Below are positions 47,301-58,800 of a stretch of 64,000 nt of DNA, piece by piece. The stretch is taken from the NCBI GenBank assembly GCA_024364735.1, contig JAGFNQ010005245.1, forward strand, positions 284,646 to 348,645, read 5' to 3'. Each line of letters begins with the position of its first letter. The first letter of the stretch is position 1. The stretch comes from Boesenbergia rotunda. Its lineage: Eukaryota; Streptophyta; Magnoliopsida; Zingiberales; Zingiberaceae. The notes under the pieces are model-generated. The model searched no databases. It saw only the letters and a list, made by a program, of their open reading frames with translations, and was not told where the DNA came from. The translations under genes and the position numbers were made by a program.

Positions 47301-47431
47301 GTAGGAATGATATACAAATTGAGAAAATTCCCACTGAAAGGAATTTAGCGGATCCTTTAACTAAGGCCTTACCTCAAAGCAAGTTTGAGGGTCATGTTAG
47401 AGCCTGTGGTATTGGATACCATAGCGATTGA
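44330..47431 (+). pseudogene. Copia pol (PR-INT-RT-RH), broken at several points
   Basis: Protease: WVLDTGCSPHICND with the DTG active site (about 44410-44450). The GAG-pre-integrase region has a stop at 44825-44827, just before its H-C-RLGH zinc motif. Integrase core: HTDVCGPM, IDDHSRFGYV and SERRNRTLMDM, open within 44861-46141. RT: CKWVFKKKTD, then a stop at 46139-46141, QMDVKIAFLNG (about 46230-46262) and YGLKQASRSW. A short deletion and frame change near 46440 run straight into LYVDDILLIGND (about 46450-46485). RNase H: YTDASF with a following stop (near 46980), STTEAEYIAASEAAKEAV, then a one-base frame change near 47138, CDNNGAIAQAKEP and LADPLTKALP. The order INT before RT is Ty1/copia. 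Long LTRs and the STTEAEYIAASEAAKEA block suggest the Tork/Angela group (inference). Confidence 0.92.
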
Positions 47432-47435
47432 CATT

Positions 47436-47451
47436 AGGCCAAGTGGGAGTT
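47436..47451 (+). promoter_or_regulatory. Polypurine tract of nested copia
   Basis: Purine-rich AGGCCAAGTGGGAGTT lies directly before the 3' LTR. Confidence 0.8.
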
Positions 47452-49680
47452 TGTTAGTGATATGAGAAAAGTGTCCTAAGGCAATCGCCTTATGATTGTA
47501 ATCATTTATTTTAATAAATGAATATTCACTATTTGAGTATACATGTTTATGTATTTGATTGAGATCTTAAACTCATTTACTGAATGTCCGCAATACAATT
47601 CACAGCTTGAGAGAATTTATGGTGAATTTACAACTAGTGATTATCTCTACATGTGCAATTGTAAAGTATTGAAATTGTCCCTAGTCGATGAATTGATAAA
47701 TACGGACACTATCAATTCTGTTGAGACTAGCATGGGTTATTCTCTAATCAGCTGATTCTCACTGGCTGGTGACTTTGGGATGTCCGGAGATAAACATGAA
47801 TGATAGTTAAGGGAACTAGTTCATTGGAGTGACTGGCTATAAAACTTCATATGGTAGTCTATATATAGATATGTCAATGAAGTTCTTACTGCAGCTTAAG
47901 TGCGATGTTCCTTTGACTTGCGGTGTTCAAGTCATCTTGGTCATGGAGACTTATACTTTGACATCTTAAGCAAGCATCTCCAAGGAGGTGTGGACCCAGG
48001 ATGATTGGGTATAAGCCGAAGTGCCCGAAGATGTTTGAACAACCTACAAAGGATTCACCACTCCTTGCGAGGAGATGTATACTCAAGGCCTATCGTCGGA
48101 TTGTTACTCGAAGCTCTGGCCAGAGCATGACATGTTCAGAGTATGAATCTCTTAAATACATGAGAGTAATTAGAATCCGTAGGATGAGAAAACGTTACTT
48201 GGGCTAGGTGTGACGTAGTCAACCTAGTGGGGACTGACACACATAGACCATGTCCTGAACCAAGTGGGTATTAAATGGTGAAGGGAATGGGGCACGATTA
48301 ATTATAGCTGCTGAAGTGTTTCAAAATTGTTTCTAAGGTCAACCGTTGATCTTTCGATTAATTGGGGATCATGATGTACTACTAGGTGCCACTCATGATC
48401 GTTCTATAATTGATTAATTATAGACGGCCAACATAAATCGAAAGCCTATTTAGTCACACGCACTACGAGTAATCCGAGGGATTTAAAATGAGTTAAAAAG
48501 TAGATTTTCCAATCAAGAGAGATTATGTTTGGTTAAGCCAAACGATAAGTCGAATCTGAATTTATCAGAGACGCATCGGAAGCGTAAAATAGCTAAGTCT
48601 TTTGAAGACTTAATAGATGAATTAAATAAGTTTAATTCATTGGGGCATGACTTGGATGGGCCGGCCAAAGAGAGTCTCCATCCTCCTTGCTTGGCCGACC
48701 ACAACAAAGGGAGAGAACCAAGTTTTTGGTTCAATTTATAAAATAAACCAAGTGTAGTTTGTTTTATAAAATTATGGATGATATAAATTTTTATATAATA
48801 GACCAAGGTTTGGTTTATTTTTCATGGAAATTAAAATGAACCATGGATTGGTTTATTTTATTTTATAAAATCAATCATGGATTGATTTACCATGATAAGA
48901 AAATTTATTCCATAAGAAAAAAGGAGACTTGGTCAGTTTTTATCATGAATTAAAATATGATAAAACTTGGTATGATGGAATAAGTCATAGAAAATTTATT
49001 CCATAAGAAAAAAGAGACTTGGCGGTTGAGATGCCACTATTTAAAGGACCCAAGGCAAGGCTTGGAAATCAATCGAAGTATTCTTGCCTGGGCTCTCTCC
49101 CTCTCCTCCCTTCTTTCTCTTGGCCGGCCACAAGGCTCTTCTCCCTTCTTCTTGCCGTGAGCACAAGGAGAAGCACCGAGGCGACAAAGTTCTTCCGTTG
49201 GGACGATCTTCCTCTTCGGCCATTATCACCTTGGGATTGGGCGCAAGTCATCTTCCTCCTTCTCGCCGGAATTGTGATTCCGGCAAACCTTGGTAGTGAG
49301 TTTTTCCGATGTGATTACTTCTCTCTTGGTTTTCTTGTCGCATTCTTGGAGAATCTAGTAGTTCTCGAGAACACGAAACTCGTGGCTTTGCGAAGTCATC
49401 CCGAAGATACTCGGCGTGGACGCGAATAGAGGCGGAGCTTCCGAGGGACGCTTACGATTGGATCTCGTCCCTTCCTTCGAGTTACGCGAGGTAATACGTA
49501 AATTAGTTTACGTTTCTGTAAAATTTTAAATATATGATCATGTCTACACAAGATAAAGTTGCATGCTTAGATGTGTGGTTAAATAATTTGAGAAATTATT
49601 TATGCTAAACCTTCCGCTGCACGTAATTAATTTTAAAATTACGAACCCGCATCCATGTCAACATGCACCCGGTCCCAACA
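47452..49680 (+). mobile_element. 3' LTR (2,229 bp) of nested copia element
   Basis: From TGTTAGTG to CCCAACA, followed by AATTG (49681-49685), the second half of the target duplication. The TATA region reads TATTTAAA near 49035, a change from TATATAAA in the 5' LTR. Confidence 0.92.
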
Positions 49681-49685
49681 AATTG

Positions 49686-50440
49686 CACATTAAAACATAT
49701 ACAGAAATATATCATGGTCAAACATGTATATGTTTCGTATGACAAGTACGGAATGCAGCTGTATCAGACACATAATCCTGAGTGGTCTCCGTGACCAATC
49801 AGGTTCGTTGATTACTTGATACAGAAATATTTCTTATTAGTTTGGGGAGCGATCAAATTTCAGAAAAATTCCTGAAACTTTGATACATTCCTGATCAGAC
49901 TGCATTAACAATTTGCATTCCACAATAGGGGTGTAGACTCTATTAATATTCGACATTTCAGAAACATTTCTGAAACACGACATCAAGAACAAGAGTCATG
50001 GCTCAACAAACCCTTTCTTATGAATTTGAGCATTCCAACATAGGTTTGTATCAAATCACTATTAGGTACCAGGTTTGTACCACTTGAACAAATTTGTGCT
50101 CCCTTAGTACCAGGTTTGTACCAATGGGTGATCAAGTATGTTTCAATTGTAATCAGATTGTATCATGTTTGTTTGTAGTATGATCATTAAACTGATACAA
50201 TTTGATGAAAGGTGATTGGACTGAGGAGTAATCTGATACCTCTGATCAGCATTGATCTGATCGGTCACCAGACCGATCAGAGTAATCCCTGATCGGTCAC
50301 CAGACCGATCAGGGTGAGTCCTGATCGGTCGGTGGACCGATCAGGTCTGATACAGAAGGTTTTCTCAGTTCCAGATTTCAGAAATGAAATTTCAGAGATC
50401 TGAACCCAGGTTTGGTTCAACTCTCAAACACTCCTAAACC
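49686..50440 (-). other. Internal post-gag DNA of minus Sirevirus-like element
   Basis: Between the two insertions. Non-coding, with repeated phrases such as taccaggtttgtacca, and three units of the GATCGGTC...GACCGATC palindrome at about 50255-50345, plus a decayed one near 49780. Ends at CTAAT (50441-50445), the gypsy target site. Confidence 0.7.
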
Positions 50441-50947
50441 CTAATTGTAACGACCCGGAAAATTCTCTTAATATTTTCTTAAAATATTAAGCATGTTTAA
50501 ATAATTTTCCAAGGGACCTAGATATATTAAGGAGAACTTTGGCCTAGAAAATCCATGTTTTCTCATTTAAATTGAGAAAACTAAATACTAATAGGCTTTA
50601 TGTGGGCTTTTTAGTACCATGATTATAGGTGGATTTCGGTAATAATTATTATAAATATAAATAGGATTTAATTAGGCATATTAGCATGATTATGGGTAAG
50701 TCTTAGCCTAATTTTTCTATTTTAATGGAGAAATTAGGTACTAATGAGCTTTAAATGGGCTCCAAAAATGGGTATTAATTAGGTAAAATTAATATAAATT
50801 AGGTAAAATTAATATAAATATAAAAGAATTTTATTTAGGAATATTAGCATAATTATGGGTGATTTTGGAGAATTTTCGAAATAAAAGGGAACTTTCGAAA
50901 ATTAGAGGAAAATGTTTAAATAAAATGAAAAATAAAATAAAAATAAA

Positions 50948-51023
50948 GGTGCATGGGCCAAGGATTGAACCTTGGACCTCTTGTACAACCATGAATTCTT
51001 TAACCAACTCACCTAGCAAGGAA
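50948..51023 (-). repeat. tRNA-like module (A and B boxes) inside gypsy LTR
   Basis: On the minus strand, TAGGTGAGTTGG (51015-51004) fits the Pol III A box. GGTTCAATCC (50971-50962), about 32 bases on, fits the B box and is embedded in CCAAGG/CCTTGG arms. The right LTR has the same module (56328-56396) with an intact B box and a mutated A box. A complete cloverleaf could not be drawn, so I call it tRNA-derived and not a tRNA gene. Confidence 0.55.
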
Positions 51024-51469
51024 TACTTATGAGTAAATGAAGTGGAGGTTGGTTAAGAAGTAGAAGGAGATGAAGGGTCATAGAGAGACTCTTCATTTGC
51101 CTCTTTAAAGGAGCTATAAAGAGGGGGTTTGGGGGGTTACTTCTCTTCACCATCAAGTGCATTTGCTCCCCTCCTCCCTCCTCATTCTAGCCTAAATTCT
51201 AAGGAAGAGTTCCCCTTGGAAAGTTTCCACCAAGGCTCCATCTCCCAAGATCTAAAGTTCTTACAAGGATCCAAGGACTAGGTGTGGTCAAGAGACATCA
51301 AGTCTTCTTCCTTCACTCCATCCAAGGTCTAAAAATTTAGAAACCCCAAGGTAAGACTCTGTCACCTGTGGTATAATAGTTTCCTATGATTTTTATGATT
51401 TTTAGCATGATATATTGGATAGTTTTTGGATTTGATGTTGAAAGGAAAGAAAACCAAGAACTTTATGTT

Positions 51470-52200
51470 TAAAGGTTTCGGCCACCATGTTTTTAAGATC
51501 TAGAATTATGCTAAAAATCTGTATAATGATATTTAATGTTCCCTTATGATGTTTAGAAGTTAAGTATAATTTTTGGGAATTTTTGGAGTACGCTAGGATA
51601 CCCTAGGGTTTCGGCCAACATGAAAGAAACAAAAACTAAGAACCCTGAGTTTAAGGGTTTCGGCCACCAAGTTTTAAAGGTCTATAATTATGATAAAAAT
51701 CATGATAATATTGTTTAATGTTCCCTTCTGATGTTTAGAGGTTAAGTATAATTTTTGGGAATTTTTGGAGTACCCTAGGATACCCTAGGGTTTCGGCCAA
51801 CATGAAAGAAACAAAAACTAAGAACCCTGAGTTTAAGGGTTTCGGCCACCAAGTTTTAAAGGTCTATAATTATGCTAAAAATTATGATAATGTTTTTTAA
51901 TGTTCCCTTCTGATGTGTAGAGGTTAAGTATAATTTTTGGGAATTTTTGGAGTACCCTAGGACACCCTAGGGTTTCGGCCAACATGAAAGAAACAAAAAC
52001 TAAGAACCCTGAGTTTAAGGGTTTCGGCCACCATGTTTTAAAGGTCTATAACTATGATAAAAATCATGATAATGTTATTTAATGTTCTCTTATGATGTGT
52101 AGAGGTTAGGTATAATTTTTGGGAATTTTTGGGGTACCCTAGAGGCCCCATATGGTTCGGCCAACCCCAAGGACCCAAGGGTTAGGGTTGAGTCTTTAAC
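51470..52200 (+). repeat. Tandem array of about 183-bp units in gypsy LTR
   Basis: GGTTTCGGCCACCA(T/A)G begins units near 51476, 51657, 51838 and 52020. Each unit contains tataatttttgggaattttt, a CCCTAGGGTTTCGGCCAACATG join and gaaacaaaaac. The right LTR has the corresponding four units from about 56846. Confidence 0.85.
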
Positions 52201-52379
52201 TTCAAGCATATGTTTATGTGTTGCCATGATATAAGGATGATGGAAGGTGATTATGTGAATTTTCACATGGCCTTGGGACTCCACAAGTTTCGGCCAAGAA
52301 GGGTTAATAGGGTAAAAGTTAAGATTTATTTCAAGTAAGGGGTCCCAATGGCCCTATGGTAAGATGTGATTTGTGTTTT

Positions 52380-52480
52380 ATGAATGATATGCCATGTTTA
52401 TGCATGATATGCCATGTTTACGAATGATATGCCATGTTTACGAATGATATGCCATGTTTATGAATGATATGCCATGTTTT
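52380..52480 (+). repeat. 20-bp minisatellite, 5 units, in left gypsy LTR
   Basis: Units (T/C)GAATGATATGCCATGTTTA, five in number here against twelve at 57747-57990 in the right LTR. Confidence 0.9.
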
Positions 52481-53948
52481 AGGATAATACGAATGTATGT
52501 CATGCTCTATGAATGATGTGTACATATGCCATGTCTAAGAATGAAAATGATGAATGACAAGTATGATGAATGAAAGATGATGCTTATGTCTTTAAGGCAT
52601 AAATATGCTAAACGGCACGGTCGATGGTCGACGGTACGACGGTCGAGAGGACTAGTAAATGAGCCGGTAGACGGGCCGAGCCGTAACAAGTTATGCTATG
52701 ATAAGTATGCCATGAATGTCTTATGAATGATGAAACATGAAAAGTATTTTACTTTATGTATGAGCTTGTACCGGACCGAAGTATGGGTCCAAGGGATGGG
52801 CACCTTAAGAACGCCCCGATTTTGGACTACCGAAGCTGTCCACGGTTCTGGCCCTACCGGAGCTGGGCAACAGGGATGGGCACCTTAAGAACGCCTCGGT
52901 TCGGGGACTACCGACTATGCTGTCCTTACCCTAGTAGGTTGGGGCTCGCGACCTCGGACTTGCTAGGGATGTGCGCTATGATGTATGTATGTGGTACAAG
53001 CCGGGGACCCCAAATGATGTTATGATGATTATGTTTAAGCAAAGTAAAAGTATGTTTTAAAAGTTAAGCATCCCTTATGTATATGCATTCCACTCATGCA
53101 TCCATTCATGCTATGCATTATGCTATGTTGATAAGATGATATGCTTACGTTTCATGTTAAGAAGTATGCATGAGAATGAATGATCTATGCCATGATTATG
53201 TTAGGAAGATGTTCATATGCTATGATAGGTATTATGCCATGCTACCATGTTATGATTTATGCCATGAAAGATGTCATGCTACTATGTTTATGATTTATGC
53301 CATGAATTATGCCATGCTACTATGTTTATGATTTATGCCATGAATTATGCCATGCTTAGAATGTCTACTATGTTTATGAGTTACGCCATGAATTATGCCA
53401 TGCTTAGAATGTCTACTATGTTTATGTTCATGCCATGCTATGTATACGATAAGTGATGTAGGATGTTATGTTCCAAGTAGAGCACCAAGTATGTTAATGT
53501 TTTATGTGCTCATTATGAGATGATAAATGATGAATGGTTTTGTGAGTAGGAAAGAGTTTTACTAAGCCTGTGTGCTTATAATCTTATTTCCTTATACCGC
53601 AGATCATTCAAGGGGACAATGATGGAAGCAGCAGGAGGGCAAGAATGCATGTGTGTAGTAGTGACTTGGCCCAGGAAACTTTATGTTTACTGTTTATGCT
53701 AGACTTCACCTTGGTTACTTATATGTCTGACTTATAGAACCTTATGATATGACGTTACGTATGACATGATATGATATGATGCTTAAGTTCAAAGTTAATA
53801 TGCTAAGGTTCCTATGTCATTAAGTTAAGAATGGTAACAGGGCATGTATAAGTTAAAGATATTCCGCTGCCTTATGATGTCTACATGCCCTAAGCATGTT
53901 AACGTAACGCCGCTTATATATATAAAAAAAAAAGCGGGCGTTACAGGT

Positions 53949-53960
53949 TGGTATCAGAGC
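53949..53960 (+). promoter_or_regulatory. Primer-binding site of gypsy element
   Basis: TGGTATCAGAGC, three bases after the LTR end. Confidence 0.9.
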
Positions 53961-54665
53961 AGTAACCATCTCACTACACACACATCAAGCCCTCTTCCTG
54001 CCGCTTCCAAGTAAGTACCTCTTTACATATCTTATAGTAGAAAGATGTTTTATGATTTTAAGATATGCAAGCATGAACGGTATTTATGATGAAAAAGTAC
54101 GTTACGATATGTAACGATGAATGATACTTTATTTTCTTTTAGGAATTAAATATTAGAATAATATAGGGGTAGGAAAAAAAACTATAATTTATGATATTAT
54201 GTATAATCTATAATATAGTCACATGTAGAAAATTTTCTGATAGCCTACATACCCACAGGAGATTATAACACTCTCACCTATGTTAGCGTATAACATTAGT
54301 TTCATGATATTAATACTGATATACTTAATGGTATAGGTCATACGGTATAACTTAGGTAGGGACGCATAGGGTAAGGTGCTAATTATTTTAACACTTATTA
54401 TAGGTTATGGGTTACTGATGCCTTATATATAATATATAAGACTACCTTAAGTTATTTTATGGTAATATAATAAGTAGGATCTCACCTATTCTATAATAAT
54501 CATACAACTAATATAATTCGTAACCCGGGTTGAGAATTAATATTCGGAAGCATACTATTATTATTAGGTACCCATGATTAAAATAAGTATATAACTATGA
54601 TGTATGCATATAATTATATCATGGAGTTAATAATGACATTAGCCAATTATATGTCAAAGAAATAA
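53961..54665 (+). other. Non-coding gypsy interior where gag, protease and RT would be
   Basis: About 700 bases of AT-rich DNA rich in tata/ataggt phrases. No gag, protease or RT motif is present, so the coding 5' part of the element has been deleted or replaced. Confidence 0.6.
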
Positions 54666-54669
54666 TCAG

Positions 54670-55794
54670 AACTTCGATATATACAGCGATGCTTCCAAGC
54701 TAGGACTTGGAGCTGTACTTAGGCAGAGTGGTAAGGTCATTGCTTATGCCTCTAGGTAACTTAAGGAATATGAACAGAATTACCCCACTCATGATCTGGA
54801 ACTGGCCGCGGTGGTCTTCGCTCTTAAAATATGGAGGCATTATCTCTATATGGAGCGCAGTGTAAGATTTATACAGACCACCAGAGTCTGCGATATTTCT
54901 TCACTCAGAAAGACCTGAATATGAGACAACGCCGATGGCTCGAGTTGGTGAAGGTCTACGACTGCGAGATCTTCTATCATCCAGGAAAGGCGAACAAAGT
55001 GGCCGATGCACTCAGCCGGAAGTCAAGTGCCACCTTGATGTCCATATCTAAATTATCCCGACCACTTGAAAAAGAAATTATGAATTTTGGGGTCGAAGTC
55101 ATCTCCGGGCGACTTTCCACCATGACAATATCACCCGCGCTATGTGAGGATATATTGGAAAAACAAAATGGTGATCTGAGTCTCCAGAAAATAAAACAGG
55201 AGATCCTAGAAGGAAAGGGCGATAGTTTTCATATCGCCGAAGGGGGAATACTCTACCTTAGGGATCGTCTATGTATCCCTAGTGATCCGAAGCTTCGAAA
55301 AGAGATACTGGCAGAAGCTCACGGAACCCCTTACTTGATGCATCCAGGATCCACCAAGATGTATCAGGATCTGAAGGAGAAGTTTTGGTGGTCCGGTATG
55401 AAGAAGGGAGTGACCAGATTTGGGAAGAAAGGAAAACTAAGTCCGCGCTATGTGGGGCCGTACCTGATTCTGAAAAGAGTCGGTAAGGTGGCATATGAGC
55501 TGGAGCTGCCTCCAGAGATGTCAGCTATCCATAACGTATTCCATGTGTCCCTGCTGAAAAAGTGTATCCCAAATATGGACCAAGTGATCGAGCCACAGAC
55601 GGTGCAAGTGCAAGAGGACCTAAGCTATGAGAGCAGACCCATCCAGATTTTGGATAGGGAAGTCAAGAAGCTGAGGAGTAAGGAAGTGCCCTTAGTCAAG
55701 GTCCTATGGCAAAGTCAACGGTTCGAAGAAGCTACCTGGGAGCGCGAGGACGAGATGAGGCGCAAGTACCCGGAGTTATTCTAAGTTCGAGGAC
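54670..55794 (+). pseudogene. Gypsy RNase H / integrase-end / chromodomain fusion relic
   Basis: The first part (about 54673-54840) encodes RNase H (YSDASKLGLGAVLRQ), with a stop in YASR*LKEY and a frame change near 54865. The next frame, 54831-55784, is open: YTDHQSLRYFF and VADALSRK (RNase H end and linker), an integrase N-terminal zone ending LRKEILAEAHGTPYLMHPG and KFWWSGMKKG, then at once TRFGKKGKLSPRYVGPY (GPY/F module), VFHVSLLKKC, and a C-terminal chromodomain-like EVPLVKVLWQSQ, EEATWERE. The integrase catalytic core and most of its zinc finger (only the His half is present) are missing, joined in frame near 55411-55420. The domain set identifies a chromovirus, probably of the Tekay/Del group (inference). 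It is inactive. Confidence 0.88.
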
Positions 55795-55805
55795 GAACTT
55801 TCACG

Positions 55806-55818
55806 AGGTATGGGGGAT
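55806..55818 (+). promoter_or_regulatory. Polypurine tract of gypsy element
   Basis: AGGTATGGGGGAT directly before the 3' LTR start TGTAACG. Confidence 0.75.
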
Positions 55819-58800
55819 TGTAACGACCCGAAAAATTCTCTTAATATTTTCTTAAAATATTAAGCATGTTTAAATAATTTTCCAAGGGACCTAGAAATAT
55901 TAAGGAGAACTTTGGCCTAGAAAATCCATATTTTCTCATTTAAATTGAGAAAACTAAATACTAATAGGCTTTATGTGGGCTTTTTAGTACCATGATTATA
56001 GGTGGATTTCGGTAATAATTAGTATAAATATAAATATGATTTAATTAGGCATATTAGCATGATTATGGGTAAGTCTTAGCCTAATTTTTCTATTTTAATG
56101 GAGAAATTAGGTACTAATGAGCTTTAAATGGGCTCCAAAAATAGGTATTAATTAGGTAAAATTAATATAAATTAGGTAAAATTAATATAAATATAAATGA
56201 ATTTTATTTAGGAATATTAGCATAATTATGGGTGATTTTGGAGAATTTTCAAAATAAAAGGGAACTTTCGAAAATTAGAGGAAAAGGTTTAAATAAAATG
56301 AAAAATAAAATAAAAATAAAGGTGCATGGGCCAAGGATTGAACCTTGGACCTCTTGTACAACCATGAATGCTTTAACTAACTTACCTAGCAAGGAATACT
56401 TATGAGTAAATGAAGTGGAGGTTGGTTAAGAAGTAGAAGGAGATGAAGGGTCATGGAGAGACTCTTCATTTGCCTCTGTAAAGGAGCTATAAAGAGGGGG
56501 TTTGGGGGGTTACTTCTCTTCACCATCAAGTGCATTTGCTCCCCTCCTCCCTCCTCATTCTAGCCGAAATTCTAAGGAAGAGTTCCCTTTGGAAAGTTTC
56601 CACCAAGGCTCCATCTCCCAAGATCTAAAGTTCTTACAAGGATCCAAGGACTAGGTGTGGTCAAGAGACATCAAGTCTTCTTCCTTCTCTCCATCCAAGG
56701 TCTAAAAATTTAGAAACCCCAAGGTAAGACTCCTCACCTGTGGTATAATAGTTCCTATGATTTTTATGATTTTTAGCATGATATATTGGATAGTTTTTGG
56801 ATTTGATGTTGAAAGGAAAGAAAACCAAGAACTTTATGTTTAAAGGTTTCGGCCACCATGTTTTTAAGATCTAGAATTATGCTAAAAATCTGTATAATGA
56901 TATTTAATGTTCCCTTATGATGTTTAGAAGTTAAGTATAATTTTTGGGAATTTTTGGAGTACCCTAGGATACCCTAGGGTTTCGGCCAACATGAAAGAAA
57001 CAAAAACTAAGAACCCTGAGTTTAAGGGTTTCGGCCACCAAGTTTTAAAGGTCTATAATTATGCTAAAAATCATGATAATGTTGTTTAATGTTCCCTTTT
57101 GATGTGTAGAGGTTAAGTATAATTTTTGGGAATTTTTGGAGTACCCTAGGATACCCTAGGGTTTCGGCCAACATGAAAGAAACAAAAACTAAGAACCCTG
57201 AGTTTAAGGGTTTCGGCCACCAAGTTTTAAAGGTCTATAATTATGATAAAAATCATGATAATGTTGTTTAATGTTCCCTTCTGATGTGTAGAGGTTAAGT
57301 ATAATTTTTGGGAATTTTTGGAGTACCTAGGACACCCTAGGGTTTCGGCCAACATGAAAGAAACAAAAACTAAGAACCCTGAGTTTAAGGGTTTCGGCCA
57401 CCATGTTTTAAAGGTCTATAACTATGCTAAAAATCATGATAATGTTATTTAATGTTCCCTTATGATGTGTAGAGGTTAGGTATAATTTTTGGGAATTTTT
57501 GGGGTACCCTAGAGGCCCCATATGGTTCGGCCAACCCCAAGGACCCAAGGGTTAGGGTTGAGTCTTTAACTTCAAGCATATGTTTATGTGTTGCCATGAT
57601 ATAAGGATGATGGAAGGTGATTATGTGAATTTTCACATGGCCTTGGGACTCCACAAGTTTCGGCCAAGAAGGGTTAATAGGGTAAAAGTTAAGATTTATT
57701 TCAAGTAAGGGTCCCAATGGCCCTATGGTAAGATGCGATTTGTGTTTTATGAATGATATGCCATGTTTATGCATGATATGCCATGTTTACGAATGATATG
57801 CCATGTTTACGAATGATATGCCATGTTTATGAATGATATGCCATGTTTACGAATGATATGCTATGTTTATGAATGATATGCCATGTTTACGAATGATATG
57901 CCATGTTTATGAAAGATATGCCATGTTTATGAATGATATGCCATGTTTACGAATGATATGCCATGTTTATGAATGATATGCCATGTTTTAGGATAATACG
58001 AATGTATGCCATGCTCTATGAATGATGTGTACATATGCCATGTCTAAGAATGAAAATGATGAATGACAAGTATGATGAATGAAAGATGATGCTTATGTCT
58101 TTAAGGCATAAATATGCTAAACGGCATGGTCGATGGTCGACGGTACGACGGTCGAGAGGACCGGTAAATGGGCCAGTAGACGGGCCGAGCCGTAACAAGT
58201 TATGCTATGATAAGTATGCCATGAATGTCTTATGAATGATGAAACATGAAAAGTATTTTACTTTATGTATGAGCTTGTACCGGACCGAAGTATGGGTCCA
58301 AGGGATGGACACCTTAAGAACGCCCTGGTTTTGGACTACCGAAGCTGTCCACGGTTTTGGCCCTACCGGAGCTGGGCAACAGGGATGGGCACCTTAAGAA
58401 TGCCTCGGTTCGGGGACTACCGACTATGCTGTCCTTACCCTAGTAGGTTGGGGCTCGCGACCTCGGACTTGCTAGGGATGCGCGCTATGATGTATGTATG
58501 TGGTACAAGACGGGGACCCCAAATGATGTTATGATGATTATGTTTAAGCAAAGTAAAAGTATGTTTTAAAAGTTAAGCATCCCTTATGTATATGCATTCC
58601 ACTCATGCATCCATTCATGCTATGCATTATGCTATGTTGATAAGATGATATGCTTACGTTTCATGTTAAGAAGTATGCATGAGAATGAATGATCTATGCC
58701 ATGATTATGTTAGGAAGATGTTCATATGCTATGATAGGTATTATGCCATGCTACCATGTTATGATTTATGCCATGAAAGATGCCATGCTACTATGTTTAT

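Larger units (their letters stand above)
50446..53945 (+). mobile_element. 5' LTR (3,500 bp) of gypsy element
   Basis: From TGTAACGACCC to GGGCGTTACA, with TSD CTAAT at 50441-50445 and 59495-59499. Contains a tRNA-like module (50948-51023), a likely TATA box CTATAAAG near 51113, four tandem copies of an about 183-bp unit (51470-52200), a 20-bp minisatellite (52380-52480) and an about 36-bp tandem array (53215-53440). Homologous to 55819-59494. Confidence 0.92.

Noticed and set aside
49019..49429. 136-codon frame in the copia LTR (also 41169-41513)
   Set aside because: Within LTR leader/U5-type DNA; no family resemblance. It could be a small LTR-encoded frame but nothing supports it.
50948..51023. 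A functional nuclear tRNA gene
   Set aside because: A and B boxes are present, but no acceptor stem or convincing anticodon arm could be drawn; kept as a tRNA-like module.
52756..53025. 89-codon frame in the gypsy LTR, also present at 58265-58534
   Set aside because: Its presence in both LTRs is due to LTR identity; the frame spans an internal duplication (ggatgggcaccttaagaa) and shows no domain.
53271..53456. 61-codon frame with repeated YAMNYAMLRMSTMF
   Set aside because: Translation of a tandem DNA repeat; the same frame recurs at 58818-59003 for that reason.
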